A stretch of 41,117 nucleotides of DNA from Enterococcus cecorum (GCF_023221775.1 NZ_JAKUDS010000023.1:1-41117), one strand, 5' to 3'. Positions 7,791 to 16,587 are shown, counted from the stretch's first letter. The notes: generated from the sequence alone by a model not told the origin. A program made the numbers and translations.

Positions 7791-8152
7791 TGGAGGCGGT
7801 GGGAGTCGAACCCACGTCCAAACATATCGCCACCCAAAAATCTACGCTCATAGTCAGTTCTATTTAAAGTTCATTTGAAAAGATGCCGAGTGACAGGCCC
7901 CTTAACAAACTAGTCTGACAATCTCTTTAACCAAAAACAGACGGATTTTGATTACGTATCCCACTTAGAGTAAGACCCAGAACAAGCACATGGGCGATGC
8001 TTGACTAGATCACGCCCGCTGTTTTTTAGGCAGCTAAAGCGTAAGAATTGTTTGTTTTTGCAGTTATATTTAACTGTAACGTTTTAACGTAGACGTAACC
8101 TACGAAGCGCAATTCAGGCCCGAACTATGCCTGTCGAATCCGTAACGCCCCC
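7791..8152 (-). ncRNA. ssrA: tmRNA (ssrA), tag ORF at 8026-8061
   Basis: Rescues stalled ribosomes together with SmpB. The 5' end GGGGGCGTTACGGATTCGAC and the 3' end GTTCGACTCCCACCGCCTCCA pair as the tRNA-like acceptor with one G-U, and CCA is encoded (7791-7793). The 362-base length is normal. The resume codon GCA begins a tag reading AKTNNSYALAA followed by TAA (8061 down to 8026). The YALAA end is the degradation signal read by Clp proteases. A leader of about 25 bases between the promoter and the 5' end would be removed by RNase P. Two consecutive terminators lie between it and the convergent glycerophosphodiesterase gene. Confidence 0.97.
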
Positions 8153-8186
8153 TCTACTACAATAAGAGGGTGTCACTTACAAAAAA

Positions 8187-8195
8187 AGTATATCA
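8187..8195 (-). promoter_or_regulatory. Extended -10 promoter of tmRNA
   Basis: On the minus strand TGA-TATACT, 35 bases upstream of the mature tmRNA 5' end. No good -35 box is visible (TTTTCG at the right distance). Confidence 0.55.
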
Positions 8196-8241
8196 TAACT
8201 TTTTTGATTCGAAAAGAAAAACCTTAAAAAGTTTAATATTA

Positions 8242-8332
8242 TTTTAAGATAATCCATTTTAAGCTGTTTTTAAGTTAAATAATAAAATAATAATAAGGAA
8301 AACTATCGGATTGGCCGTAATTGCGTTATAAT
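8242..8332 (+). promoter_or_regulatory. Promoter region of the two-component operon, with TTTTAAG repeats
   Basis: TATAAT at 8327-8332 is the probable -10, without a recognisable -35. Upstream, TTTTAAG occurs three times in the same orientation at 8242, 8257 and 8268 (spacing 15 and 11). Direct repeats about one helical turn apart are typical binding sites of OmpR-family regulators, so autoregulation is possible. Confidence 0.45.
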
Positions 8333-8367
8333 GAATTTGGAAAATAAGCAAATAGTAGGTGAAAGTT

Positions 8368-9087
8368 ATGCAAATATTAATGATTGAAGATAATGAATCT
8401 GTGGCAGAAATGATGCAAATGTTTTTTATTAATGAAGGCTGGGAAGCAACGTTTAAATATGATGGGAAAGAAGGGTTAGATGCTTTTCTGGCTGATCCAG
8501 ATAAGTATGATATTATTACACTCGATTTAAATTTACCAAGTATGGATGGAATGCTTGTAGCAAAAGAGATTCGTAAAGTTTCTAGTACAGTACCCATTAT
8601 CATGTTGACTGCTCGAGATTCTGAAAGTGATCAAGTGATTGGTTTAGAAATAGGGGCTGATGATTATGTGACGAAACCTTTTAGTCCACTAACTTTAATT
8701 GCGCGAATAAAGGCTTTGCATCGTCGAAGTGAGTTGGTTGAAAAAGTAGCAGAAAAAAGTGAAGATAATGATGAGTTTGAAATTGTTACTAAACATTTTA
8801 AAATGAATACGAAAACGCGTGAGGCCTATTTGAATAATCAACCAATTGATGGATTAACGCCAAAAGAATTTGATTTGCTTTATACGATGGCCAAAAAACC
8901 ACGTCAAGTTTTTACGCGTGAGCAACTTCTTGAATTAGTCTGGAATTATGAGTACTTCGGCGATGAACGAACCGTTGATGCTCATATCAAGAAACTGCGT
9001 CAAAAAATTGAAAAAGTTGGCCCACAAGTAATCCAAACTGTGTGGGGAGTCGGCTATAAATTCGATGATTCAGGGTTAGAAGTATGA
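8368..9087 (+). CDS. OmpR-family response regulator
   Basis: A 239-residue two-domain regulator. The receiver domain (about 1-120) has the acidic pocket IEDNE, the phosphoacceptor Asp53 in TLDLNLPSMDG, Thr in LTARDS and Lys in YVTKPF. The winged-helix DNA-binding domain (about 140-235) includes LTPKEFDLL, FTREQLLELVW, DERTVDAHIKKLRQKI and VWGVGYKF. A GTG at 8359 is in frame, but AGGTG lies 6 bases before ATG 8368, which is preferred. It overlaps the kinase gene by 4 bases (ATGA), so the pair is translationally coupled. Which enterococcal system this is cannot be told from sequence; the target genes are unknown. Confidence 0.92.
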   Translation: MQILMIEDNESVAEMMQMFFINEGWEATFKYDGKEGLDAFLADPDKYDIITLDLNLPSMDGMLVAKEIRKVSSTVPIIMLTARDSESDQVIGLEIGADDYVTKPFSPLTLIARIKALHRRSELVEKVAEKSEDNDEFEIVTKHFKMNTKTREAYLNNQPIDGLTPKEFDLLYTMAKKPRQVFTREQLLELVWNYEYFGDERTVDAHIKKLRQKIEKVGPQVIQTVWGVGYKFDDSGLEV

Positions 9088-10529
9088 AATATTTATATCA
9101 ACAATTAATTGCTTTTTGGACTGTGATTGCGATTACCTTTATTTTAACGGGATTTGCGTTTATTCAATTAACTAGACATACTATTGAGCAAAATAATTAC
9201 CAGCAGCTTTATGGGTATGCAAAGGCGGTAGAAAGGATTTCTAAAAGTTTTGATAATGTTTTTGCTGGTGATCAAAGTCAATACCGAATGATTCAAAATG
9301 CTTTAAATTTATCTGAAGCTGTTTTAAATCAGCAAAGTGTAAATTTTGTTTTTGTCAATTCTAATCAAGAAGTTTTATATCCTGCAGCAAATAATTCGGT
9401 AAAACTACCAATTACAAAAAAACAATGGCAACAACTGACACAAGGACAGGTTCAACAAGCTACTTTAGAAAGAGATATTTTTGGTGAGAAGAATATTACT
9501 TCCTATGAAATGGTCCCTTTTTTACTCAATGATGAATTTGGGGTATTAATTGTAAGCCAACCTGCTAAAAATGTGGAAGATACTGTCAATGAGTTTACAG
9601 GAAATTTGTTCAAAGGATTTATTATTTCAGGGATTGTTGCTTTTATTATTAGTTATTTTTATGCAAGTTTTCAAGTACGTCGGATTAATCGCATGAAAAA
9701 AGCAACAAAGGAAGTAGCGAACGGTAATTTTGATATTATTTTACCAGTTCATAATCGGGATGAATTCGATGAGTTGGCAGCTGATTTCAATAAAATGACA
9801 GATTCTTTAAAGCAGTCTCAAGAAGAAATCGAGCGGCAAGAGGAACGACGTAAACAATTTATGGCAGATGCTTCTCATGAGATGCGGACCCCACTAACGA
9901 CCATTAATGGATTATTAGAAGGTTTTGCATATGGGGCAATTCCAGAAAGTCAAAAAGAGAAAGCCATTGCCTTGATGAAAAATGAGACGGAGCGCTTGAT
10001 TCGGTTAGTAACTGAAAATTTAGATTATGAAAAGATTCGTACTAACCAGATTTCAATGGTGATTAAGAAATTTAATGCAACGGAAGTATTTGAAAATCTT
10101 TTTACTCAGTTGCAAAGTAAAGCGGAACAAGTGAATGACCAACTGATTTTAGAAACCAAACAGCCTGTTGAAGTCTATGCTGATTATGATCGTTTTGTGC
10201 AAATTATGGTGAATATTTTACAAAATGCCATTCAATTTACGGAAAATGGTACCATCACGGTTAGCTTAGAAAAAGGATATCTAGAAACAATCATTAAGAT
10301 AAGTGATACTGGAATCGGCATGTCAGAAGAACAGTTGAAAAATATTTGGGATCGCTATTACAAGGCGGATCCATCACGCAAAAATAAGAAGTTTGGTGAA
10401 TCTGGTTTAGGTCTTTCTATTGTCGAACAGTTAGTGAAGTTGCATAAAGGACAAATTCAAGTTGAATCTGAGTTAGGCAAGGGAACCACTTTTATTATCT
10501 CCTTACCAGATGTGGAAGTAAATCAATAA
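9084..10529 (+). CDS. Sensor histidine kinase, partner of the upstream regulator
   Basis: A 481-residue membrane kinase. Helix 1 is about residues 8-30 and helix 2 about 173-195, enclosing an extracellular sensor domain of about 140 residues with no recognised ligand motif. HAMP follows (about 196-250), then the dimerisation domain with phosphoacceptor His265 in DASHEMRTPLTTI. The ATPase domain has the N box (NILQNAIQF), G1 box (DTGIGM), F region (WDRYYKAD) and G2 box (GESGLGLSI). It signals to the regulator whose stop codon overlaps its start. A shared terminator separates it from the convergent ABC-like gene. Confidence 0.92.
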   Translation: MKYLYQQLIAFWTVIAITFILTGFAFIQLTRHTIEQNNYQQLYGYAKAVERISKSFDNVFAGDQSQYRMIQNALNLSEAVLNQQSVNFVFVNSNQEVLYPAANNSVKLPITKKQWQQLTQGQVQQATLERDIFGEKNITSYEMVPFLLNDEFGVLIVSQPAKNVEDTVNEFTGNLFKGFIISGIVAFIISYFYASFQVRRINRMKKATKEVANGNFDIILPVHNRDEFDELAADFNKMTDSLKQSQEEIERQEERRKQFMADASHEMRTPLTTINGLLEGFAYGAIPESQKEKAIALMKNETERLIRLVTENLDYEKIRTNQISMVIKKFNATEVFENLFTQLQSKAEQVNDQLILETKQPVEVYADYDRFVQIMVNILQNAIQFTENGTITVSLEKGYLETIIKISDTGIGMSEEQLKNIWDRYYKADPSRKNKKFGESGLGLSIVEQLVKLHKGQIQVESELGKGTTFIISLPDVEVNQ

Positions 10530-10572
10530 AAAATGGACAAGCTAAGAGTGCGATTAGCTTGTCCATTTTTTA
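10527..10572. terminator. Bidirectional terminator between the kinase and ABC-like genes
   Basis: A perfect stem AAAAAATGGACAAGCTAA / TTAGCTTGTCCATTTTTT with an 8-base loop. It overlaps the stop codon of each convergent gene. Confidence 0.92.
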
Positions 10573-10974
10573 CTTATGGAATTGGAGTAAGTCTAGGTTG
10601 TGCGTAAGAATAATAATAGGTTTATGGTAATGTAAGCTTATTTGCTTCAATTTTAGCAAGAGTTTTTGAATTTCCCAAGTACTACAATGATCGATGCCGT
10701 GAATATAGATACAATCTTTATGCTGAACGAAAAGTTGTTGATAGACTTGAATGGCGATTAACGTTTGATAATCAGCTTGTTTAGGTAGGACATCGAGGTT
10801 CGACTCTACAATCTGAAATTCTTTTGCCAACCATTCAATAGCTATTTGCTGGTTTTTACGCTGAATGGCTAGATGGGATTTTAAAGATAAAAAAGGAACA
10901 AAATTTGGTAATTGTTGATTATCCGTCTCATAACTCATTTGAATATTGGGAAAATTTAGTTGTTTATTTAGCAA
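10570..10974 (-). CDS. Degenerate ABC ATPase half-domain protein
   Basis: A 134-residue protein that seems to align only with the second half of an ABC transporter ATPase. IQMSYETDNQQLPNF sits where the Q-loop region is; KQADYQTLIAIQVYQQL replaces the LSGGQ-QRVAIARAL signature; CIYIHGID replaces Walker B (LLLDEP); and PIIILTHNLDLL keeps the final strand and the H-loop His. No Walker A half is encoded, so ATP hydrolysis is not expected. It is expressed after a permease, overlapping it by 11 bases. It starts at TTG 10974, with AAGGAAGG 7 bases upstream. Intact frame, ribosome binding site and terminator suggest a retained gene rather than random decay. The ABC relationship is my reading of motif order and not a database match. 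Confidence 0.55.
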   Translation of the reverse strand: MLNKQLNFPNIQMSYETDNQQLPNFVPFLSLKSHLAIQRKNQQIAIEWLAKEFQIVESNLDVLPKQADYQTLIAIQVYQQLFVQHKDCIYIHGIDHCSTWEIQKLLLKLKQISLHYHKPIIILTHNLDLLQFHK

Positions 10975-11683
10975 CAGACATCCTTCCTTTCTTAAGATTT
11001 TGTAGCAAATAGATTAGACTATTGACTGTGATGAGTCCTAAGCTATTGATGAAACAAGTTTTGATGAATAGTTGTATACTGATTTTTTCTAAATATATTT
11101 GATTTTGAATGAATTGCCATAAACCATTTTCTGATTCAGGTACTTTTATTTGAAAAATATTTTTGGTTGCTTCGGGTGCTGGAATCCACTCTTTAATAGA
11201 GAAGTGCTGGATATCGGCTAAATAATAGCGGCAGGAAGAAAAAATCATTGGTAATATCCAAGCTTGTAATAAAAACATCCCCATACTCATTACCAAGGTA
11301 ACAGTAATACAGATTACTAGTAACTCACCACTCATTAATCCAATATAATTACGGATTGTTCCACCGTTATTTATCCAAGAAATTTTTTCGTTTTGACGTT
11401 TTCTTTGTAAGCGAAATAATAAGTAGGTTAGGGTAATCAATAGGATAGATAAGACAATCAAATATAGCGTTTTACTTGGGACTTGCCATTGAGTAATAGA
11501 CTGTCTACCTTTTATTGAAATATTGAAAAATTGTTGTATCGTTTGCAAGATTGAGTTCAAGTATTGCTGAAAAATGGCATAGAACCATTGAATCAATATT
11601 AGTAAGGTAAAGAAGAAAGTGATTCCCAAAAAGGCTTTCTTATGATAATAAAGGCTGCGCTTGATGACGCTTAACCAAAACAA
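10964..11683 (-). CDS. FtsX-like ABC permease homologue
   Basis: A 239-residue membrane protein with about four helices (near residues 13-35, 70-90, 115-140 and 205-225). The charged segment between helices 2 and 3 (RLQRKRQNEKISWINNGGT) resembles the cytoplasmic coupling loop of FtsX/MacB-type permeases. A segment of about 60 residues between helices 3 and 4 would be outside. A frame from TTG 11701 is possible, but AAGGTG precedes TTG 11683 by 5 bases, so that start is chosen. Its partner downstream is a half ABC ATPase without catalytic motifs. Function unknown; a sensory or scaffold role, or a decayed transporter, are both possible. Confidence 0.6.
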   Translation of the reverse strand: MFWLSVIKRSLYYHKKAFLGITFFFTLLILIQWFYAIFQQYLNSILQTIQQFFNISIKGRQSITQWQVPSKTLYLIVLSILLITLTYLLFRLQRKRQNEKISWINNGGTIRNYIGLMSGELLVICITVTLVMSMGMFLLQAWILPMIFSSCRYYLADIQHFSIKEWIPAPEATKNIFQIKVPESENGLWQFIQNQIYLEKISIQLFIKTCFINSLGLITVNSLIYLLQNLKKGRMSVAK

Positions 11684-11768
11684 AATTTCACCTTCTTTCA
11701 AAAATATCGTTCATTTCACTTAGTATTACTATAGTCTTTTTTTATGAACATTTTGTGAATAAGGTACG

Positions 11769-11802
11769 AAAAAAAGAGGCTGAATGATTTTCAGCCTCTT
11801 TT
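11769..11802. terminator. Terminator of ltaS (minus strand)
   Basis: AAAAGAGGCTGAA / TTCAGCCTCTTTT stem with a 5-base loop, 5 bases beyond the ltaS stop. Its A-rich side gives a long U-run on the minus strand. It lies upstream of the permease gene, insulating it from ltaS. Confidence 0.9.
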
Positions 11803-11806
11803 GTGT

Positions 11807-13942
11807 TTATTTATCTTCATTTGTAGAAGTACTTGTTGATTCTTTTGGATGTAATTCCTGATAAGATTTGGTTTGATATTTGTCCGTGGTACTTGTCTGA
11901 TTGTGTTTACTATAAACACTCGTAGATTTATCGCCAAGTTCTTTTTCAATTTTTTCAATACGATCTGTGTTTTTCAGATAATTATAATCATCTGGGTTGA
12001 TGGCTTTCAATCCACTCTTCGTATAGAACCGTAACAAATCACCATTATTTATTTTATCAGAGGTAGCCAGCTGATCCGATACAGCTTCTTTATCCGCATC
12101 GATTTGCTTTTTGAGTTCTTCACTAGGTTCGGTAATTTCTTCTCCAGTTTTATTATCATAAAGTACGCCACCATAATAAGTATAGTTTGGCGTTACAAAA
12201 TCTCCATCACGGAAAGCGACAAGTTGTTTATGATCAGGTGAGAATAAGTCTTGACCTAGTTGAATATAGTTTTGCGTATCAACACCAAGTAAATGTAATA
12301 AAGTAGGTAGCGCATCGACTTGACCACCGTAAGTATCAATAATTTTTCCTTTATTCATTCCTGGGATATGAATCATGTAAGGGACACGTTGGACTTGAGC
12401 ATTATCAAAGTTTGACCAAGTTTCACGGTCTTTTCCTAGTAATTGAGCTAATTCTTTATTACGTGCATTTGATATTCCATAATGATCGCCGTAAAGGATA
12501 ATGATGGAATTATCATAAAGTCCACTTTGTTTAAGGTAATCAAAGAATTCGTGGACGGCAGTATCCATATAATTGGCTGTTGAGAAGTAACTATTAATTG
12601 TTTCATCTTTTGTTTGTGCCAATGGGAAACCTGTTTCATCTCCACTCAATTGTGAGTATGGATAGTGATTCGATACGGCTATAAATTTGGTATAGAATGG
12701 TTGTTGCAAGTGTTCAAGATACTTCACAGATTGTTGGAAGAATGGTTTATCATTTAACCCATATTGGAATGAGTTATCTTCTGTTACATTGTAATAGGAA
12801 GCATCAAAGAAATAATCATAGCCTAGATGTTTATAGGTTTCATTTCGATTCCAAAACGTACCGGAGTTTCCATGGAAAACAGCAGAAGTGTATCCTTGTG
12901 TTTGTTTTAAAATATTTGGTGCTGCTTCAAAGGTATTTTTCCCACCTAATTGTGTGAAGAGCGCGCCTTGATTTAATCCAAAGAGTGAGTTTTCAAATAA
13001 AGTTTCAGAATCACTCGTTTTTCCAGCTTTGACTTGATGGAAAAAGTTAGAAAAGCTAAAAGTCGAATTACTATGATATAAACTATTAATGAAAGGCATC
13101 ACTTCATGTTCTACACCATTTTCATCTTTTAACTTATAATCAATTAAAAATTGTTGGGTACTTTCTAGGTGAATATAAATGACATTGCGACCTTTTGCTA
13201 AACCAAAGTACTGGTCATTGGGTTTGGCATAATGGCCTTTGACATATTCTGCTACTTCATCCATATCGGTAGCACTTGCCTGAGCACGCACTTGAGTTGT
13301 TTTGTAAGTTTGAACTCCATCATAAGCAGTAAATGCATTGATTCCTAAGTATTTCACTAAGTAATCACGAGAGAAGGTACGTGTTAATAATTCTGGACGA
13401 TCACTTTCAGCTAAGAATAAGTTACCTGAAAAAATCATCACAGATAGTGTGGTAAAAGCAAAAGCCATTCGCGCGCGTACCGGAGTTTCATCCATTTTGA
13501 TACGTTTGGTAGCTAAAGCAAAGACGAGCAAAATGAAGTCTATCCAATACAAAATATCATACGGTCTAAATAGTTTAATGGCACTTTCACCTAAACCACT
13601 CGCAACCTTACCCGCACCTAACATCGTATTGATTGTGATGAAGTCGGTGAATTCTCGATAATAAACAGCATTCGAAAACAATAGAGCAGTCATGATAAAA
13701 TAAATGACCATCATTGTAATATAGGCTGGCTTTTTGCGACGAACGTATAAACCGACTGATAATAAAAGTAAGGTTGTAGCAATTGGATTTATTATCAAAA
13801 TAAAATGTTGGAGCGCATTTTCCAAAGATAGATGAAAATCTAAGGTATAGGCCAACATATTTTTTAACCACATTAACACAATTAGTAAGGTGAAAAAGCC
13901 CAAACGTTTGTTAACCCAGCTAAAATAATTTTTTTTAGTCAA
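11807..13942 (-). CDS. ltaS: Lipoteichoic acid synthase (LtaS)
   Basis: Polymerises glycerol-phosphate from phosphatidylglycerol onto the lipid anchor of lipoteichoic acid outside the membrane. The 711-residue protein has five N-terminal helices (to about residue 175), then a linker with RAQASATD that resembles the signal-peptidase cleavage site (A-x-A) of LtaS, then the sulfatase-like domain. The catalytic Thr is about residue 309 in GKTSDSE, and HGNSGTFWNR, GDHYG and SNHYPY are further family motifs. The C-terminal tail of about 80 residues is rich in Lys, Ser, Thr and Glu and is probably disordered. AGAGGGG precedes ATG 13942. A consensus promoter lies at 14004-14032. Confidence 0.95.
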   Translation of the reverse strand: MTKKNYFSWVNKRLGFFTLLIVLMWLKNMLAYTLDFHLSLENALQHFILIINPIATTLLLLSVGLYVRRKKPAYITMMVIYFIMTALLFSNAVYYREFTDFITINTMLGAGKVASGLGESAIKLFRPYDILYWIDFILLVFALATKRIKMDETPVRARMAFAFTTLSVMIFSGNLFLAESDRPELLTRTFSRDYLVKYLGINAFTAYDGVQTYKTTQVRAQASATDMDEVAEYVKGHYAKPNDQYFGLAKGRNVIYIHLESTQQFLIDYKLKDENGVEHEVMPFINSLYHSNSTFSFSNFFHQVKAGKTSDSETLFENSLFGLNQGALFTQLGGKNTFEAAPNILKQTQGYTSAVFHGNSGTFWNRNETYKHLGYDYFFDASYYNVTEDNSFQYGLNDKPFFQQSVKYLEHLQQPFYTKFIAVSNHYPYSQLSGDETGFPLAQTKDETINSYFSTANYMDTAVHEFFDYLKQSGLYDNSIIILYGDHYGISNARNKELAQLLGKDRETWSNFDNAQVQRVPYMIHIPGMNKGKIIDTYGGQVDALPTLLHLLGVDTQNYIQLGQDLFSPDHKQLVAFRDGDFVTPNYTYYGGVLYDNKTGEEITEPSEELKKQIDADKEAVSDQLATSDKINNGDLLRFYTKSGLKAINPDDYNYLKNTDRIEKIEKELGDKSTSVYSKHNQTSTTDKYQTKSYQELHPKESTSTSTNEDK

Positions 13943-14003
13943 AGGAAAATTCCCCTCTTTTCTTTTATTTACAAGTTTTCATAAAGTTACACTATTCCTT
14001 TAC

Positions 14004-14032
14004 ATTTTACTCATCTTAAAATCGACTGTCAA
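14004..14032 (-). promoter_or_regulatory. Promoter of ltaS
   Basis: On the minus strand TTGACA (14027-14032), 17-base spacer, TAAAAT (14004-14009). Confidence 0.75.
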
Positions 14033-14114
14033 TTGAACTTCAAATACCGTCATCATAATTTAATTTTTCTTTATAAAATGTCTCAGTGCTTTTTTCGTGT
14101 TTTCTATTATTTTG

Positions 14115-14123
14115 TGTTATAAT
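14115..14123 (+). promoter_or_regulatory. Extended -10 promoter of the rRNA methyltransferase operon
   Basis: TGT-TATAAT (14115-14123), 24 bases before the first possible ATG. The -35 position (TCGTGT) is poor. Confidence 0.6.
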
Positions 14124-14158
14124 TTTTTTAAATAAAGAGAGAAGAAATGGAGAAACAA

Positions 14159-15331
14159 ATGCCAAAAGTAACGATTAAAAATTCTGCAAAAAATAAATTT
14201 TTACATGGCTATCCCTTAATTCGCAAAGAAGAAGTGTTAGATGTACAAGTAACGGATGATTGGGTAGATTTTGTCGATGAAAAGGACCGCTTTATTGCCA
14301 AAGGATATTTAGGTGAGCAGAACAAGGGCATCGGTTGGATATTATCTTTGAAAAACGTACCAATCGATCATCATTTTTTTATGCAAAAGTTTGAACAGGC
14401 CAAACAAGAGCGTTCAACCTATTTTTATTCTCAAGATACGGATGCTTTTCGAATTTTTAATGGAGAAGGCGATGGAATCGGTGGGATGACAGTCGATTAT
14501 TACAATGGTTACGCAGTTGTTTCTTGGTACAATGCTACAATTTATCATCATCGCCAGCTAATTATGGATAGTTTTCTCAAAGTATATCCAGAAATTATTG
14601 GTATTTATGAGAAAAATCGTTTTAAGAGTGATTTACCAGAGTCCAATCATTTTTATGGAAGAAAAGCACCTGAACCATTAATCGTGAAAGAGAATAACGT
14701 TCAGTTTGCTACCTATTTAAATGAAGGTTGGATGACCGGAATTTTTTTAGATCAACATGAAGTGCGAGGCCGTTTAGTCGATGGTTTAGCAATGGGAAAA
14801 CGTGTGCTAAATATGTTTAGCTATACAGGAGCTTTTTCGGTTGCTGCAGCTTTTGGAGGAGCGAGTAGTACGACTAGTGTAGATTTAGCTAAACGTAGCC
14901 TTGAAAAGACAAAAGAGCAGTTTGCAGTAAATGGCTTTACACTAGAAAATCATAAAATTCATGTGATGGATACCTTTGATTATTTCCGTTATGCTAAGAA
15001 AAAAGGCTTGCAGTTTGATGTAATTGTACTTGATCCTCCAAGTTTTGCGCGAAATGGCAAGAAGGTATTTTCTGTTGCAAAAAATTATGGAGATTTAATT
15101 GCAGATAGTTTACCTATATTAGCTGAGAAAGGAATCATTATTGCTTCCACTAATGCAAGTAATGTCTCATTAACGAAATTTCAAAAAATGATTGAGAAAA
15201 GTTTTCAAGTTGGTCAAGTGAAGTGTCATTTATTAGAGAGTCACCATTTACCGGCGGACTTTAAAACGAATTCGCACTATGAAGAAAGTGATTATTTAAA
15301 AGTATTAATTTATCAAAAAGTATCAAAGTGA
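14159..15331 (+). CDS. Class I rRNA large-subunit methyltransferase (RlmI/YwbD family)
   Basis: A SAM-dependent RNA cytosine methyltransferase of the COG1092 type. The 390-residue protein begins with a PUA-like RNA-binding domain (about 1-75), then a central domain (GEGDGIGGMTVDYY), then the Rossmann methyltransferase domain: VLNMFSYTGAFSVAAA binds SAM, SVDLAKRSLEKT is motif II, and VIVLDPPSFAR is the catalytic motif IV. ATG 14147 is also in frame, but GGAG lies 6 bases before ATG 14159, giving the start MPKVTIKN. First gene of an apparent operon with aroD (13 bases downstream) and ybaK. The exact modified base is inferred from family only. Confidence 0.88.
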   Translation: MPKVTIKNSAKNKFLHGYPLIRKEEVLDVQVTDDWVDFVDEKDRFIAKGYLGEQNKGIGWILSLKNVPIDHHFFMQKFEQAKQERSTYFYSQDTDAFRIFNGEGDGIGGMTVDYYNGYAVVSWYNATIYHHRQLIMDSFLKVYPEIIGIYEKNRFKSDLPESNHFYGRKAPEPLIVKENNVQFATYLNEGWMTGIFLDQHEVRGRLVDGLAMGKRVLNMFSYTGAFSVAAAFGGASSTTSVDLAKRSLEKTKEQFAVNGFTLENHKIHVMDTFDYFRYAKKKGLQFDVIVLDPPSFARNGKKVFSVAKNYGDLIADSLPILAEKGIIIASTNASNVSLTKFQKMIEKSFQVGQVKCHLLESHHLPADFKTNSHYEESDYLKVLIYQKVSK

Positions 15332-15344
15332 GAGGAAGGATTGT

Positions 15345-16103
15345 ATGTCGACGGAGTTTAAACGCCCTAAGATTTGTGTTCCGCTAACTGGAAAAACAAC
15401 GGAAGAATTGGTTGCACAAGCAGAAAAAATTCGGCAAAGTTCTGCGGATATGGTGGAATGGCGAGCTGATTATTTTACAGAAATTCAAGATTTGGAGCAG
15501 ACACTAGTGACGCTGAGAACTTTACGTAATAAATTGTCAAATAAGGAATTGCTCTTTACTTTTCGAACTAAAGAAGAAGGTGGAGAAGCCCAAATTCGCT
15601 TGGATGATTATAAAGAATTGTGCTTAAGTGTTTGCAAGTTGCAGTTAGTGGATATGATTGATATTGAACTTGCACAGGCTGAGTTTTTAGGACGATATTT
15701 TATTAAGCAACTAAAAGAGACGCAGACAATTTGTTTGATGAGCTATCATAATTTTGAACGTACGCCTAAAGATGCAGAATTAATCTTTAAAATAGGGCTA
15801 ATGCAGCAGATGGGAGCAGATATTGGTAAACTGGCTTTAATGCCGCAGCAACTAAATGATGTCTTACGTACAATGAGTTTAATTGAAAAAGCTCATAGTT
15901 TTTACGACTTACCTTTAGCAGTAATGGCGATGGGTGATTTGGGAAAAATAACAAGGGTTGCTGGTGAATTAATGGGTTCTCAATTTACTTTTGGGTATTT
16001 TGGAGAAAATTCTGCGCCGGGTCAAATCCAAGTGGAGATGCTTGATCAAATATTGACCACCCTTAGCATACAAGAAACAGTAAAGGAAGAGGAAATTGGC
16101 TAA
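15345..16103 (+). CDS. aroD: 3-dehydroquinate dehydratase, type I
   Basis: Third step of the shikimate pathway: dehydration of 3-dehydroquinate to 3-dehydroshikimate through a Schiff base. The 252-residue protein has the type I signatures VEWRADYF, the catalytic His135 in SYHNFERTP and the Schiff-base Lys162 in GADIGKLALMP, 27 residues apart as in the characterised enzymes. FTFGYFGENSAPGQI carries the substrate-binding Ser/Gln loop. A GAGAGGAAGG site precedes the ATG. It overlaps ybaK by 8 bases. No other aromatic-pathway gene is in the window. Confidence 0.95.
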   Translation: MSTEFKRPKICVPLTGKTTEELVAQAEKIRQSSADMVEWRADYFTEIQDLEQTLVTLRTLRNKLSNKELLFTFRTKEEGGEAQIRLDDYKELCLSVCKLQLVDMIDIELAQAEFLGRYFIKQLKETQTICLMSYHNFERTPKDAELIFKIGLMQQMGADIGKLALMPQQLNDVLRTMSLIEKAHSFYDLPLAVMAMGDLGKITRVAGELMGSQFTFGYFGENSAPGQIQVEMLDQILTTLSIQETVKEEEIG

Positions 16104-16587
16104 AAAGAAGCAAGTGAAAACAAATGCAATTCGGATTGTTGAACAAAAAAAGATTCCTTATCAAGAGCATACGTATACTTTTTCAGAAGATGATTTAGGA
16201 GCAAAACATGTGGCTGAAGAGTTACATCAAAATGAAGCACAAATCTTTAAAACATTGGTTGCAGTCGGTAATAAAACAGGGCCGATTGTGGCAGTGATTC
16301 CTAGTAACCAAGAGTTAGATTTGAAGAAAATTGCGAAGGAAAGTGGCAACAAAAAGGTAGAAATGTTGCATCTCAAAGACTTAGAAAGTTTAACAGGGTA
16401 TATTCGTGGCGGGTGTTCACCAGTCGGAATGAAAAAACTATTTCCAACCTACTTTGATCAGTCAGCCTTAAATTTCGCCACTATTATGGTATCAGCCGGG
16501 AAACGCGGTTTACAAATGGAGTTATCCCCAAATGATTTAGCCAGCTTAGTCCGTGGCAAATTTGTTGATTTAATTTTAGAAAAATAA
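16096..16587 (+). CDS. ybaK: Cys-tRNA(Pro)/Cys-tRNA(Cys) deacylase, YbaK/EbsC family
   Basis: A trans-editing enzyme that hydrolyses misacylated Cys-tRNA(Pro). The 163-residue single domain has the family motifs FKTLV, VAVIPSNQELDLKKIA and GYIRGGCSPVGMKK, the last being the conserved substrate pocket. The start is TTG 16096, placed in a GGAAGAGGAAA context and overlapping the end of aroD by 8 bases, so translation is coupled. EbsC is the enterococcal name for a member of this family. Last gene of the operon, closed by a strong terminator. Confidence 0.93.
   Translation: MAKKKQVKTNAIRIVEQKKIPYQEHTYTFSEDDLGAKHVAEELHQNEAQIFKTLVAVGNKTGPIVAVIPSNQELDLKKIAKESGNKKVEMLHLKDLESLTGYIRGGCSPVGMKKLFPTYFDQSALNFATIMVSAGKRGLQMELSPNDLASLVRGKFVDLILEK

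Noticed and set aside
12448-13871. Several short frames on both strands inside ltaS
   Set aside because: Shadows of the ltaS codon pattern without start signals.
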